Shown: piece by piece, positions 23,516 through 34,569 of the stretch
Numbering within the stretch: the stretch's first letter is position 1
How the letters are laid out: the number at the start of each line of letters is the position of its first letter
Source: Amaurobius ferox
Lineage: Eukaryota > Arthropoda > Arachnida > Araneae > Amaurobiidae
Reading direction: 5' to 3'
NCBI GenBank assembly: GCA_951213105.1
Contig: OX578145.1
Span: 13,732,707 to 13,796,706 of the forward strand
Length of the DNA stretch: 64,000 nucleotides
Made by a program: the position numbers and the translations under genes
Notes under the pieces: model-generated
What the model was told of the DNA's origin: nothing
Seen by the model: only the letters and a program-made list of their open reading frames with translations
The model's database searches: none

Positions 23516-25588
23516 TCTGATGTGGGAAACACATGACTTTCCTTATATAATGCAATGAATTTACTACTTTAATAGCAAAAACAATAGGTTATTCTTATAG
23601 TAGATATATTCTTTCCAAGATATTGGATTTTCGTCAGTTAGTCGTCATTTTCATTGATTTAGCCTCATTTTCATCCATTTGGCGAGTTTTTCGTTAATCG
23701 TTCAACATTTAAGCAAGTCGCCAAGTTGGCGACATTCCATTAAATTCGTCACCAAAATCTCGCCAAGCGTTATGGATGGAGTAATAAGTTATTCTTACAG
23801 CAGATAAATGACTATTGGCGTTCAAATACAAAAGTATTACTCAAAGTATCTTTTTAAACATTTTATAACAAAGTTGAAGAGTGTTTATGACTTTGTTCAT
23901 TCTGTCTGTCTGTCTGTCTGTCTGTCCGTTAGCACGACAACTGCCGTAAAAATGACTTAATCAGAATGAAATTTTAGTATGTTGTTCAGACGATCTGTAG
24001 GACCTATGGGGATATAAATTAATAATATCACCCAATTAGTTTTGGATTAAACCCGGGTTAAAAATATGAAATACATTGAGCCCTATGGGATCTAATTTTT
24101 CAAACATTTTTTAAGCGGATTTAAATTTCACAAATTGCTTCGAAAATTTTAGGTAATATTCAAATTGTTCCATAAAATACATAAAAGAAAATTCAGCGAA
24201 ATATATTCAGTAGCTTTTTAAATAAAAATTTAAAAAATAATTACACCTCTTATATGAAGCGATCACGTGACCATGATATGAAAAGATCACATGACCCACT
24301 TCAAAATGATATATGGCATCCATCTTGTCTCAAAATCGTGATTTCTAAAGTTCTTTTTAATTCATATTGAGTGTTGTATCCGTCCTAAAACCACTTTATT
24401 TTTGCTTAAATTCTGTGAATCTACATACTGAAACAACGCAATTACAATATATTTGAGTTTAAATGATCATCCAAATTTGATTATTTCTACAACGAAGCCT
24501 ATTTTTCACTTAAGTAAAATGCAAACAGCAAAATATGTAGAATGTGTTGTATTAGAATTGCATTATTTTTTAACACAAAATTATTTAGCCCATGTAGTCT
24601 ACATAGCTGATATGAATGAAATATGCATTGATTTTACAAAGAGAAGGACGATTTTTTTGATGAAGTTTTAAGCATGGAGTTAAATTACGTGTAGCTCCAT
24701 GGTCTTAATTTTTAAATAAAATAAATTATTATAGTATTGTCATGAATGAAATGAATGGGAAAAAGTTATGAATGAAATGCTGTTTTTATAGAGAGATCCA
24801 GGCGTGTTATTTTTACTACGACTTCATTTGAATGAATTTCAGGAGGAATGTATCACATTTTAGAGTTGTTTAAACCAGGCAATTTATATTTCAATGCCGT
24901 CATTTGAAGTTCATTTCTTTCGATGAAGGTTTAAGTTTTCAAATATAATAAATTAATGTAGTATTGTGATACGTTTTAAAATATTACCGAGGAATGTATT
25001 GCATTTTAGACATGTTTAAATAAAATTGCATTGATGTTGGAAAGTGTTTCATAATCAATGCTTTAAGCATGATTGATCTTTCTTTTTTTATTTTACATGA
25101 TTTTTTGATAATTTTTTTAAATGTGAAATATCTCGAGAACGGTTTATGCTAGCGTTCTAAAATTTATGTCAATCGTTTTCTAATGACAAATTACATAAGA
25201 AAAGTCTATTTGGATAACTTTATTAAAGGTTTTGAATTTTTAATGATTTTTTCAAAATTTCACTTGAAAATTTAGGGGTTCTGAACATTCGATTGCGTAT
25301 AAAAACAATAGGCTTCCAGTATTCACGGATAGTGATTTTTGTGCCAAATTTTGTTCACATCGGTCCATTCATTCGTCAGTTATCATCTCCACAGTCTCAC
25401 TGACACAAACACACACACACACCCACATACACATACTTTCACACACACACACACAGACATCACCTCAAAAATGTTTGATTCGTGATCAGGGATGCTCGAA
25501 ACGTGGTCTTCCGTCGAAAACTCGATTTCGAATTTTCGACCGAGTCATTACATAACATATATTATACATTATGTATATAAGGAGAGTA
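23516..25588 (+). repeat. Family A repeat, copy 3, carrying a family B module
   Basis: 5' end TCTGATGTGGGAAACACATG and 3' stem-loop (...TATAAGGAGAGTA) match family A. From about 23857 to 25083 the sequence is family B. It stands in place of the ~105-bp segment (ATGGAACGAGCTAGATCC...) that other A copies have at this point. The A sequence resumes with TTATTTTACATGATTTTTTG. A CA/CACC microsatellite lies at 25405-25457. Confidence 0.85.
23857..25083 (+). repeat. Family B repeat, copy 1
   Basis: About 1.2 kb, starting AACATTTTATAACAAAGTTG, with (TCTG)n at 23907-23926 and ending near GCATGATTGATCTTTC. The reverse complement is found at 36931-37932. It includes the pair GATCACGTGACC/GATCACATGACC near 24260-24300. 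No coding sequence is recognised. Confidence 0.8.
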
Positions 25589-27276
25589 AAAATGCAATAT
25601 TAGAGAAAATTACAGAAACAGCCTAGAACCAGGAAAACCCGTTCACTAAATAATTACCATTATTCTTATGATCTGCTGATTCTGCAGAAAGATGGATTGA
25701 ATTAAGGGCAAAATAAATTAGACAATGTTGCTTCCAAAATTTTCCTTGAATACAGAATAGTAATTAAATTAAAATATAAAAACACAAAAGGAATTTGTTA
25801 TTTAGTAAGTAAGATGTCTTAGAAAATAAAAGTTGTTAAATTATTCTAAATGTAATATATTATTAAAACAATTTTTAATGATGTAATAATTTAATCAAAA
25901 GCCAAAATGAAGCGAAAGAAAAACCAAATTCAGTTAAAAATTTGAAAAATGAAAATGAAGTAAAAGAGCAAAATAATAGTAAAATGAAAAGAAATAAAAA
26001 ATTCAGACACAATTTAAAATTTTAAAAATAAAAATAAAAGTACAAACATCAAAGGAACAATACAGAAACCTAAAATCAAGTTATATCGATCAGAAACATC
26101 AAAAGTATTGAAAACATAACAGGTTAATGGATCAATAATTAAAGAAATGGTTGAAATTGAAATTCAAGTCAAAATCTCTTATATTCTTTCCAATCAATGT
26201 GACAACATAAAAATGAACAAAATGCCTTAAATATAAAGAATGTTAGGTAAACAGTTCAATGGCAGAATATCTAATTAATAATACAAAAGTTTATTGTTTT
26301 TATGCAAGGATTTTATTTGAAGTCCTTTTAAATAGTTAAAATACAGGGCTACGGGATAAAAGATATCCAAAAATATGAAAGCTTATGTCAAGTATTTATT
26401 ATTTAAATACATTTTTCCAGTCCAAATACATTTTTGTACGTCCAGATGCTAAGAGACCATCTGGCGGAAAAATTGTATTACCTACTTGGAGCAAAGAACC
26501 AAAATGAAGTTCTGTTGGATTAAATCGATTAATTAAATATCAACTAATTAAATATATCTTTTTTCCCAGTTTTCGAAAAATTCATGCATAATTCAAGATT
26601 TGTAGATAGCTGCCAATTACTATAAACAGTGACACCGCCAAGAATGCATGAGATAAATTGCAATATACACACGGTTTTAGTTTTAATAGAATAATTCTTC
26701 GCTAAGTTTGTCAACATACTGGCATACATTTTATTCCCACGTGAATCAACATTATCTTCCATTATCTGTCCTCGCGAAGTTCATCCCGATGTTCATTACA
26801 TCAAAACGTTTCACCGATAAAGCGTTTACAGGAAGCTTAAACTTTATGAACAAAGCTTTCCGGAGTCGAATGCAAACATCTCCTTGATGCATTTAATTCA
26901 AAATCAGGAACCCCAGTTTACCACCCGGAGATGAGAATGGGCCGGCAAGTGGTTGGTACACAAGGAGTTCTTATGAAGCGATAGTTCTATTTTCTTTCTT
27001 TAACCTATCTAACCTATGCCTGTTTATGCTATCGCTTTTGCAACGGATGCTAAAGTACTTTCTTGAACTTAAAGTACTTTCTTTTATGTCTTATGCCAGA
27101 AAATAATGGCAATCTCAATTTATCAGAGATTATTTATTATTTTATTTTTTATTATTATTTATTTATTTTGTACTATTGATTTTGCCAAAAAAAATTACCA
27201 TGAAGCAGGATCTTCTATTATAGATAGAGATGATATGATGACTGATATAGATTTAACATCATATGCAGGAGGAGGT
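25589..27276. other. Unannotated interval
   Basis: A-rich sequence at 25600-26400 with no supported ORF. 26400-27100 is slightly more balanced but shows no exon-like signals that I trust. Confidence 0.4.
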
Positions 27277-27337
27277 AATGGAAAATTACCGGATTTGATA
27301 ATCCTCTAAGGATTGTCATATCCCGTAATTTTCCATT
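27277..27337. repeat. Imperfect 29-bp inverted repeat
   Basis: Arms 27277-27305 and 27309-27337 pair with about three mismatches and a 3-nt loop. The core AATGGAAAATTAC is perfect. Confidence 0.85.
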
Positions 27338-27351
27338 TCAGATTAAAAAAA

Positions 27352-28147
27352 TCTGATGTGGGCAACACATGACTTTCCTTATATAATGTAATGAATTTAC
27401 TACTTTTACAGTAAAAAAAATAAATTTTTTCTTATAGTAGATACTAATATTCTTTCCAAGATATTGAATTTTCGACAATGAGTCGTCATTTTCATGGATT
27501 TAGCGACATTTTTATCCATTTGGCGAGATTTTCGTTAATTTGGCAACATTTCAAAAAGTCGCCAAGTTGGCGACATTCCGCCAAATTTGTCGCCAAAATC
27601 TCACCAAGCGTTATGGACGAAGAAATAAATTATTCTTACAGTAGATAAATGACTATTGGCGTTCAAATACAAAAGTATTACTCAAAGTGTATTTTTTCAT
27701 GAATGGAACGAGCTAGATCCACGAAAATGATGTCACCCAATTTATCGCATGGTATTACATATGAAAAGTGAACATGTTTCTCAATAGGAAATATTTTTTT
27801 TTATTTTATATGACTTTTTGAAAATTTTTTTGAAAAATGTGCAATATCTCGAGAACGGTTCATGTTAGCGTTCTAAAACTTATATCAATCGTTTTCTAAT
27901 GAAAAATTACATAAGAAATGTCTATTCGCGTAACTTTATTAGTGGTTTTGATTTTTTGACGATTTTTTCAAAATTTAATTCGAAAATTTAGGGGGGTTCT
28001 GATCATCCGATTACACATAAAAACAATAGACTTCCAGTGTATACGGATTGTGATTTTTGTATCAAATTTGGTTCGAATCGGTCCATTCGTTCGTCAGTTA
28101 TCGTCTCCACAGACTCACTGACACACACACACACACACACACACATA

Positions 28148-28187
<40 letters not shown>

Positions 28188-28313
28188 TCACTTCAAAAAT
28201 GTTTGATTCGTGATCAGGGATGCTTGAAACGTGCTCTCCCGTCGAAAACTCGAATTCGAATTTTCGACCCCGTCACAATACTTTCCTTATATATTATGTA
28301 TATAAGGAAAGTA
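27352..28313 (+). repeat. Family A repeat, copy 4
   Basis: Complete copy from TCTGATGTGGGCAACACATG to the stem-loop ending TATAAGGAAAGTA. It has an expanded (CA)n tract at 28119-28183. Of the five A copies this is a good reference for the consensus, because it has no large insertion or duplication. Confidence 0.9.
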
Positions 28314-29189
28314 AAAATTTCCATTTTATTTGAATTCGTCTATTTCCCAAGACTGTATATAAATAGAGCTTAGATGATAACTGTCTTCTAACATTTAAGA
28401 TGTGTGTCTGTGAGCCTGTGGATGCGATATCAACGGCGTCTTTCTACGATTATCAATGAATGGTCTATTGTTTTATTTAATGTAAAGAATTTCTGCCTTT
28501 AAATGATATATTCACTTCTGAAGATGATTTTCTTTATTTTCTAGCAAATTGAATATTTGAAGATGTGCCATTTCTGAAGTTACGATGCGATGCATCAGTG
28601 TGCATATTTGCGCCCATATTTGACCATTCTCATATCTCGCATGCGCAGCTAGCACTCGTTTTTCACTGAAATAATAACTACCTTAAATGATAAAATAAAA
28701 TGTTTTCCTTTCTATCTGCGTCCTCAGTTGTGGAAAATCAAACTGCCGAACAGCGGTGAAATTTACTGTCCCAGTAATGTGCACCTCGGCGAGATTTTTT
28801 AATAATTGAAATTAATTTAAAAGTGACGATCATTTATAAGCAAAAAATCGTCAATATTGCGTTAATATTCTGATATCGGGTAAGTTTACTAAATAATAAA
28901 AGAACAAGAAACGATATTAGGATTTTCTGTTTTCAGAACAGGTGTTGAACTCTATTTCAATGCTACTGCTACAAAAAAAAGTAAGTGTTTCTTTATGAGC
29001 AGTTTACTTCAATGAATCACAAAGCAAAATTAGTCCTTCCAGCTTCAGTTACCGAAAAAAGTTCACGTTCTTGAAAGGCAATTGAGATTTTGTCATTATT
29101 ACTTTGTTTTTGTAGATTCGCTTTGCTTCCGTAACGTTTTCCTAGCACACGAAAATATCAATTTCATTCAAAATTAGTGTATATTTTAT
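28314..29189. other. Unannotated interval
   Basis: No gene or repeat recognised. Confidence 0.4.
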
Positions 29190-29654
29190 TCCATAAAGTT
29201 TTACACCATGAAGGAATGCAAGTAGCCATATGCAAATCACAGTACCGGTAGAAGAGAAAGTCGTATGCAGACGATTAAAAGAACAACAAAGATATGCAAA
29301 AGACAAATGTTTATTCAGTAAAAAATGTAACCCCCTCGGGCAGCTATGCACGCCGCTGAACGATGAGGCATACTATCGACGAGGCTATTAATGGTTACCT
29401 GAGGTAATCCTTGCTAAGCAGCGTCTCCTGGGGCACGCAGTTCGTCTACGGTATGTACCGGTGGCAACCGTTGCACCTGGCGTCCGAAGAGGGTCCACAG
29501 GTGTTCAATGGGAGAGAGAGATCTGGAGAGGCTGCCGACCAGTAAAGGGTATGAATTCAGTTTATGCTGTTGATAGTTTGCCGTGCGGTGTGGCACTGTC
29601 TTGCTGGGACACCTTTCTGGAGATTGCCTGTACCAGTGGCAGGACCACAGTCTG

Positions 29655-29770
29655 TAAAGAACATTGCTGTACCAACGGGGAATCAAACTCTGGATCTCTG
29701 AACTGGCAAGCCGACTCTCTACCTTTGAGCAACTTAGACGAAATAACAAGCTCTTATTGTCGAAATAGAC
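29655..29770 (-). mobile_element. tRNA-SINE family C head, copy in Tc1 (left)
   Basis: On the minus strand, TTGCTCAAAGGTAGAGAGTC is a box A region and GAGTTTGATTCCCCGTTGG a degenerate box B, followed by TACAGCAATGTTCTTTAC. It is not a folding tRNA gene: the anticodon arm does not pair. Confidence 0.75.
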
Positions 29771-30029
29771 TCTGCATTCTCCACGCTCTGATGTCAGATT
29801 GGCGTGCAACTAACAATATGACTGCCCACCTCCTGCTATTTTTACCGTAGGTTAGCCTCCTGATACTGCTATTTTTACCCAGGTTAGTATCCTGTGTGGT
29901 CGTTGTTCTCTTAATTTGAAATCGATGTTCCATATCCCAGAGTCCACTGAATCATTGCTAGACGTACAAAGGTCACTTATATACCTCCGACATCTTTGCA
30001 CTAACCTACAGGGTTAATTCTTCCGGGCG

Positions 30030-30115
30030 CCATTGTAAAGAATCTTGCTGTCCCAACCGGAAATCGAACCCTGGACTCCGAAGTGGTCAGTCAAAGCTCT
30101 ACCTGCTCTATTGTA
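30030..30115 (-). mobile_element. tRNA-SINE family C head, copy in Tc1 (right)
   Basis: On the minus strand, GCAGGTAGAGCTTTGACTGA is followed by box B GGGTTCGATTTCC and GGTTGGGACAGCAAGATTCT. The spacer between the two heads contains a 33-bp direct duplication (TACTGCTATTTTTACC near 29835-29890). Confidence 0.75.
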
Positions 30116-31006
30116 AGCTCTGATTGAGTTCTGGACTCTGCAAGACATTACAGCTTGTGTGACGTACCGTCCCCTGCACGACCGTAATACCGCCCCCAAA
30201 CCATAATGGCTGGTGTGATGTTCGATGATGTGGACTGGCAAGTGGAGTTCCCCGGGAAGCCGCAACACCAGTCTAAGGCTGCTATTCCTTCACAAACAGA
30301 AGCGAGATTCATCCGTAAACAATACCCAATGTCATTATTGGTCCAGTTGCGACGACGACGACACTACGCCAGACGTGCATCCCTGTGTGGAGCGCTTAAT
30401 AGCACCCTAGCGGCTAATCGCCGTGCGCGCATCTGTACTTCATACAACCTCTTGCAAATGGTTTGAATGCACGTAGGTGCAACCGTTGATGAGGGCAGGC
30501 TCTTTCGGATGTCACTTGCCGTTGCGAACGAGTTTCGACGAGCCGTTCGACGCATCTGCCGGTTTGTGCGCTCTGTCGTGCTCCTGTTTGACCCACTCTC
30601 TGTTCGGCGTGTTCTCTGATGTTCCTATGTCCATCGTTCCTATGTCACACATTGCTGAGATGACACTCACATAGTGCCCAACACGTGTGGCAATTGTAAG
30701 CTTCGACTAACTCACGGCACGCAGCTCCAGAATACGGTCTCGTCCCCCCGTCATTAACTTCTGGTATAGCTCGCTGACCTCTTCAAGGCATCGCTTCTTC
30801 ACTTTTTCGAAAGTTTGGCTATTGCAAATCGCCACTCATAACATTTACGGGTAGAACCGTCTGCTGGACTTTATTACCCGAAACTGGGTGCCACGTGACC
30901 CGATATGTACGAAAACTTAATCACTTGCATATGACTCTCTCTTCTACCGGTACTATGATCTGCATAAGGTTACGTTCATTTCCTCATGGTGTTACAATTT
31001 CACTTT

Positions 31007-32356
31007 GGACGAGTGCAATAATGAATGTTGATATTTTATGTGTCTAATGAGTACTTTTCTATTCTATTACAATAAATATTGCTGTTTTTCCAACGTCATC
31101 GATCAATTTATTGATACAAATACTTTGTTATTATTTAAATATCTGCTATTGTTTAGATTGTTATTTGTTACTATTTATACGGTTTTGCGAGAGCCTGAAA
31201 TTTGAGGCTCAAAGAGTAACTCTGTTGCTGTCCACATATTCCCTGTTGCTTTTTGTAAGTTGTATTTCCGGCCTCCTAATATGACTAAAATTAATTTTGT
31301 TAACCAATTTGTACGAAAATAATAAACATCCAACCAAACAAGTTAACAAAGTTAAAAAATTATTAAACAATACTATTGTTTTATAATTTTATTAAACCAT
31401 AATTAAATCATTTATCGTGATGATGTAGGACCCTTAAAGGTCTCTAATGGCCTTTAAGATAAACTGTAGAGTTATGCCAAATTGACATTACAGAGAATGA
31501 GTTGTAATAGTACTGAGCATATCAAGCATATACCGACATTTTTTGCATAGATTCAAAATTTCAGTCGTCGCCTAATGGAATGTAATGCAATGCGCCAAAC
31601 TCGACTCGTATCTTTCACTTTAATGTCGATATATCAAAGAAACTTGTGAGATGTCCTCCCATTGACCCAACATCCATTAAAACAGTTCATCACTCCCGGT
31701 GGGGGAACTTTAGGGAACGACATTTATGTTTCAGACTAACTGCATTTTTTTGATGGAGGAACATGTGTTTGATCAAGAGAATCAAAAGCTTGTTTTGCAT
31801 AAATAATTATTTGCGGATCAGGGTTGGTTTCAACAGAATAGGGAAATTCCAGATTGGAATATTTTATACAACAAATGATAAAAAAAATATTGTATTTATA
31901 TAATTTAATAGGGGGATATTGCCCCTTATTTACTGTCGCTCGCCATCTTCCGACGAATGTGACTATTCATTTGTTTTGCAAATTTTTTAAAGAAAATTGA
32001 ATTATTCGATTGATACCAAATGTAACTCCGAGGTAGGTAACTCCCCTCCCTCCCTCCCCCCTCCTTTGAGGGAGGCTAATAACGAACACAAAAAATAGCT
32101 ATTTTTCATTACAATGATTGAAACTATTTAGTTTTGTGACCGTGGCGTTATAAACAGCTTCTGTGATGCATAATTACGACCAATTTTACCCTATGCTGTC
32201 ATGCAAAGAATCACTTTTGTCCTATGCGCCACGGTAAGAAATACAGAATTTTGAATAAATTTCGAAGTTTTCGCTCGAATTAAAAAAAAATTCTATCTAG
32301 TTGTAGTCTGCATGTCAAGTTTCTTAAAAATCCATCAATATTTGTGGCAGCTATCG
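31007..32356. other. Unannotated interval
   Basis: AT-rich with a C-rich tract CCCTCCCTCCCTCCCCCCTC near 32044. No gene is supported. Confidence 0.4.
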
Positions 32357-32406
32357 TTTGTCTGTCTGTGATTATATACACTATATATCCATCACAGACA
32401 GACAAA
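32357..32406. repeat. Perfect 16-bp inverted repeat
   Basis: TTTGTCTGTCTGTGAT at 32357-32372 and its complement at 32391-32406, with an 18-nt AT-rich loop. The surrounding sequence resembles the 3' half of family A elements (CGAAACGTGTTC...). Confidence 0.85.
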
Positions 32407-32635
32407 TGGACACCCCTCCAAAAATACTCGAAACGTGTTCAGGAGGTCCTAAAACATGCAGTGGCATCAAAATTCCGAAATCGAAAAATATTTTTTTTTA
32501 TACTATAATCAATAGTATGAGAACTTAAAATTGTTTTAGTAAAAGTATATGATACGTCTTATTTTAGGATCAAATGTTTTGCTTTTACTTTATTTTTAAT
32601 CAATTACTTTTGTTTCCGTATACTTAATAAGAAAT

Positions 32636-32745
32636 TGATGAGATAAGGTAATTGATGATATAAGATAATTGATGAGATAAGGTAACATAGTTATTATTGA
32701 TGAGATAAGATAAGATAATTATTATCGATGAGATCACATTGATCG
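32636..32745 (+). repeat. GATGAGATAAG-type minisatellite
   Basis: Irregular units of GATGAGATAAGRTAATT, with variable AT-rich spacers, about six times. Confidence 0.8.
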
Positions 32746-33389
32746 GTCAAGATAATTATTCTTGATGGCCGTCTAACTATAACAATTATGAAAACCAGCT
32801 AATTACTATACTCAAAGTCGCCAGATGTCAGTGGTGTAAATAAATAGTCATACCACAAGGTTACAATGTTTAGACTTTGTATTTATTGGGCGAAACAAAA
32901 TGGTTCATTTGTACCGAAATCCACATCAAACTGCATTTGACGTGAAATTAATAACCCCATGAAGTAAATTACAGTGGGCAAACAGTTTGGCGTCGAATAC
33001 AAAATCAGTGCAAAAATTGTCTTTTCCCGTAAATGGAACGAGAAAGATCCATGTATTTGTGGTACTTTAATTCGCATCATAATATTTCGAAATGAACATA
33101 TTTGACGATACTTACTTCTTTTCAAATTTTACTTAATGTATTTAGTAAATCTGTTTGGAAAGCATGCATTGTTTCAAGAATGATTCATGGTAGTCTACTA
33201 AAATTTGTCTCAATCGCTCTCCAGTGTAAAATTATATGCAGGCGGGTTATTTATTTAACTATTTTGAATTGTTTGATTCCTTTCATGATTCGTTTTCGAA
33301 AAAGTGATCAATAGAGTTCCCTATTCATTGATTCCAATAATCGTACCAAATTACGTTCGTACCGTTCCATTGGTTCATGAAATATCGCT

Positions 33390-33421
<32 letters not shown>

Positions 33422-33446
33422 CAAGGTAGGATAGAATACTACCTTG

Positions 33447-33449
<3 letters not shown>

Positions 33450-33529
<80 letters not shown>
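33450..33529. repeat. (TA)n microsatellite
   Basis: About 70 bp of alternating TA. Overlapping minus-strand open frames that read as a (YI)n peptide are artefacts of this tract. Confidence 0.95.
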
Positions 33530-33530
<1 letters not shown>

Positions 33531-33875
33531 CAAGGTAGGATTCCCTCGGGGGGAGGCTGTAACCCCTAGAGAGTGCGTCCCCAGGTGGCGGATCGGGGAA
33601 TGCCTCCCTTTTGGGTGGTAGAAGGGAAATGAAATACCTTCCGCGGACCAACAAGCAGAAGTCCAACCTCTTGAGGCAAAGGCAACCCTTTTTCCATGAA
33701 TCTTTATAATGGAAAGATTGTGGATCTGGCTAAGGCAGTAATATCTGCACATGGTTCAATTTGACCTCTTATGGACACGACACCAACCAACCACCAGGTA
33801 GGATAGACAGTTCGGAGAATGTGCTGATATCTCCAACCCTGATTGGAGGAGAGGGGAACTATTTTACCTTGTAGT
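33530..33875 (-). mobile_element. Unclassified ~345-bp GC-rich element
   Basis: GC-rich compared with both sides. Bounded by ACAAGGTAGG at 33530 and its complement TACCTTGTAG near 33867; the same ACAAGGTAGG/TACCTTGTA pair also brackets the short stretch at 33420-33449. The internal sequence (CTCGGGGGGAGGCTGTAACC, AGGTGGCGGATCGGGGAATG) looks like the untranslated end of a retroelement. I cannot assign a family. Confidence 0.5.
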
Positions 33876-34065
33876 AGGGGCACATATGACGCGCACATAT
33901 ACAAGCACACATATACACACATACGCACAAAGATGTACATATACACATACATCACCTCAAAAACTTTCAATTCTGGTTCAATTATGCTTGAAAAGTGCTT
34001 TTCAGTCGAAACCTTAAATTATCATTTTCAACCTCGTTACATTATTTAACTATAGATTATATAGT

Positions 34066-34569
34066 CACAGGGACTGAAAAAGGGGCCTTACCTTATAAAA
34101 GGTCAAGAAGTTCTAATTTTTGGATATGTCATATAGGTCTGTCCCGTGATTCGGAATCCAAGTTTTCGAACTCTCCACCCCCTGGTAACTTGCAACTTTC
34201 ATTAATTTGCAACTTGCGACTTACAACTTTTATTGATTTTATACTTGTAACTTTTATTGATTTGTAACTTTTGGATTCTCCTTGATATAAGGTAAGTGTG
34301 ACATATTTTTATTATTTTTAATATGGAAAAAATATCTTTTCAGTACTTGTTTGCTAAGAAAGACTAGAGCAACGTAAACAAGCATAAATAAATAACACAA
34401 TAGTACAGCATACAGCTGTTACAAGGATATGCTGGAACCCCTTCATCAGTGCAAGTGAACCAACAAACTCGAGGTCCAGTACAGGAATGGGCGCAAAAAA
34501 AATAACCAGGTGATTTTTCAATGTATTAATATAGTAAAATAAAGGAATAATAGTATATTGGGCTTCATC
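34066..34569. other. Unannotated interval
   Basis: Contains short direct repeats of AACTTKYAACTTTYATTGAT at 34187-34270. No gene is seen. Confidence 0.4.

Larger units (their letters stand above)
29290..30700 (-). pseudogene. Tc1-like transposase pseudogene
   Basis: Read right to left on the minus strand. The N-terminal helix-turn-helix region at 30364-30555 has TARRNSFATASDIRKSLPSS and ARRLAARVLLSAPHRDARLA. The first catalytic Asp lies in LFTDESRFC near 30320. SINE-derived sequence follows, then SQQDSATPHTA and LSPIEHLW near 29500-29560 (the region of the second Asp and the Glu), and the C-terminal VDSMPHRSAACIAARGG near 29330-29380. The order matches Tc1 transposases exactly. Multiple stops and the SINE block make it non-functional. 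Confidence 0.88.
29190..31006 (-). mobile_element. Tc1-like transposon, decayed, interrupted by SINEs
   Basis: Terminal inverted repeats pair 29190-29265 with about 30920-31006; shared blocks are ACACCATGA, AGTACCGGTAGAAGAGA and ATATGCA. The body encodes a Tc1 transposase on the minus strand. It is broken by stops, frameshifts and a ~450-bp block at 29655-30115 that contains two tRNA-like SINE heads. The length without the SINE block (~1.36 kb) fits a normal Tc1 element. Confidence 0.88.
32990..34065 (+). repeat. Diverged family A copy, interrupted
   Basis: Ordered weak matches to family A: GTCGAATACAAAA, AAATGGAACGAGAAAGATCC, the TCAATCGCTCTCCAG-type block, CACACACACAC at 33390, then after an insertion CACCTCAAAAACTTTCAATT and GTCGAAACCTTAAATTATCA. 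A foreign block at about 33421-33875 splits it. Confidence 0.65.

Noticed and set aside
29461..30466. Plus-strand open frames of 86-129 codons
   Set aside because: They are antisense shadows of the minus-strand Tc1 transposase and of SINE sequence.
33375..33752. Minus-strand 125-codon ORF
   Set aside because: Most of it is a Tyr-Ile repeat translated from the (TA)n tract, joined to GC-rich element sequence.
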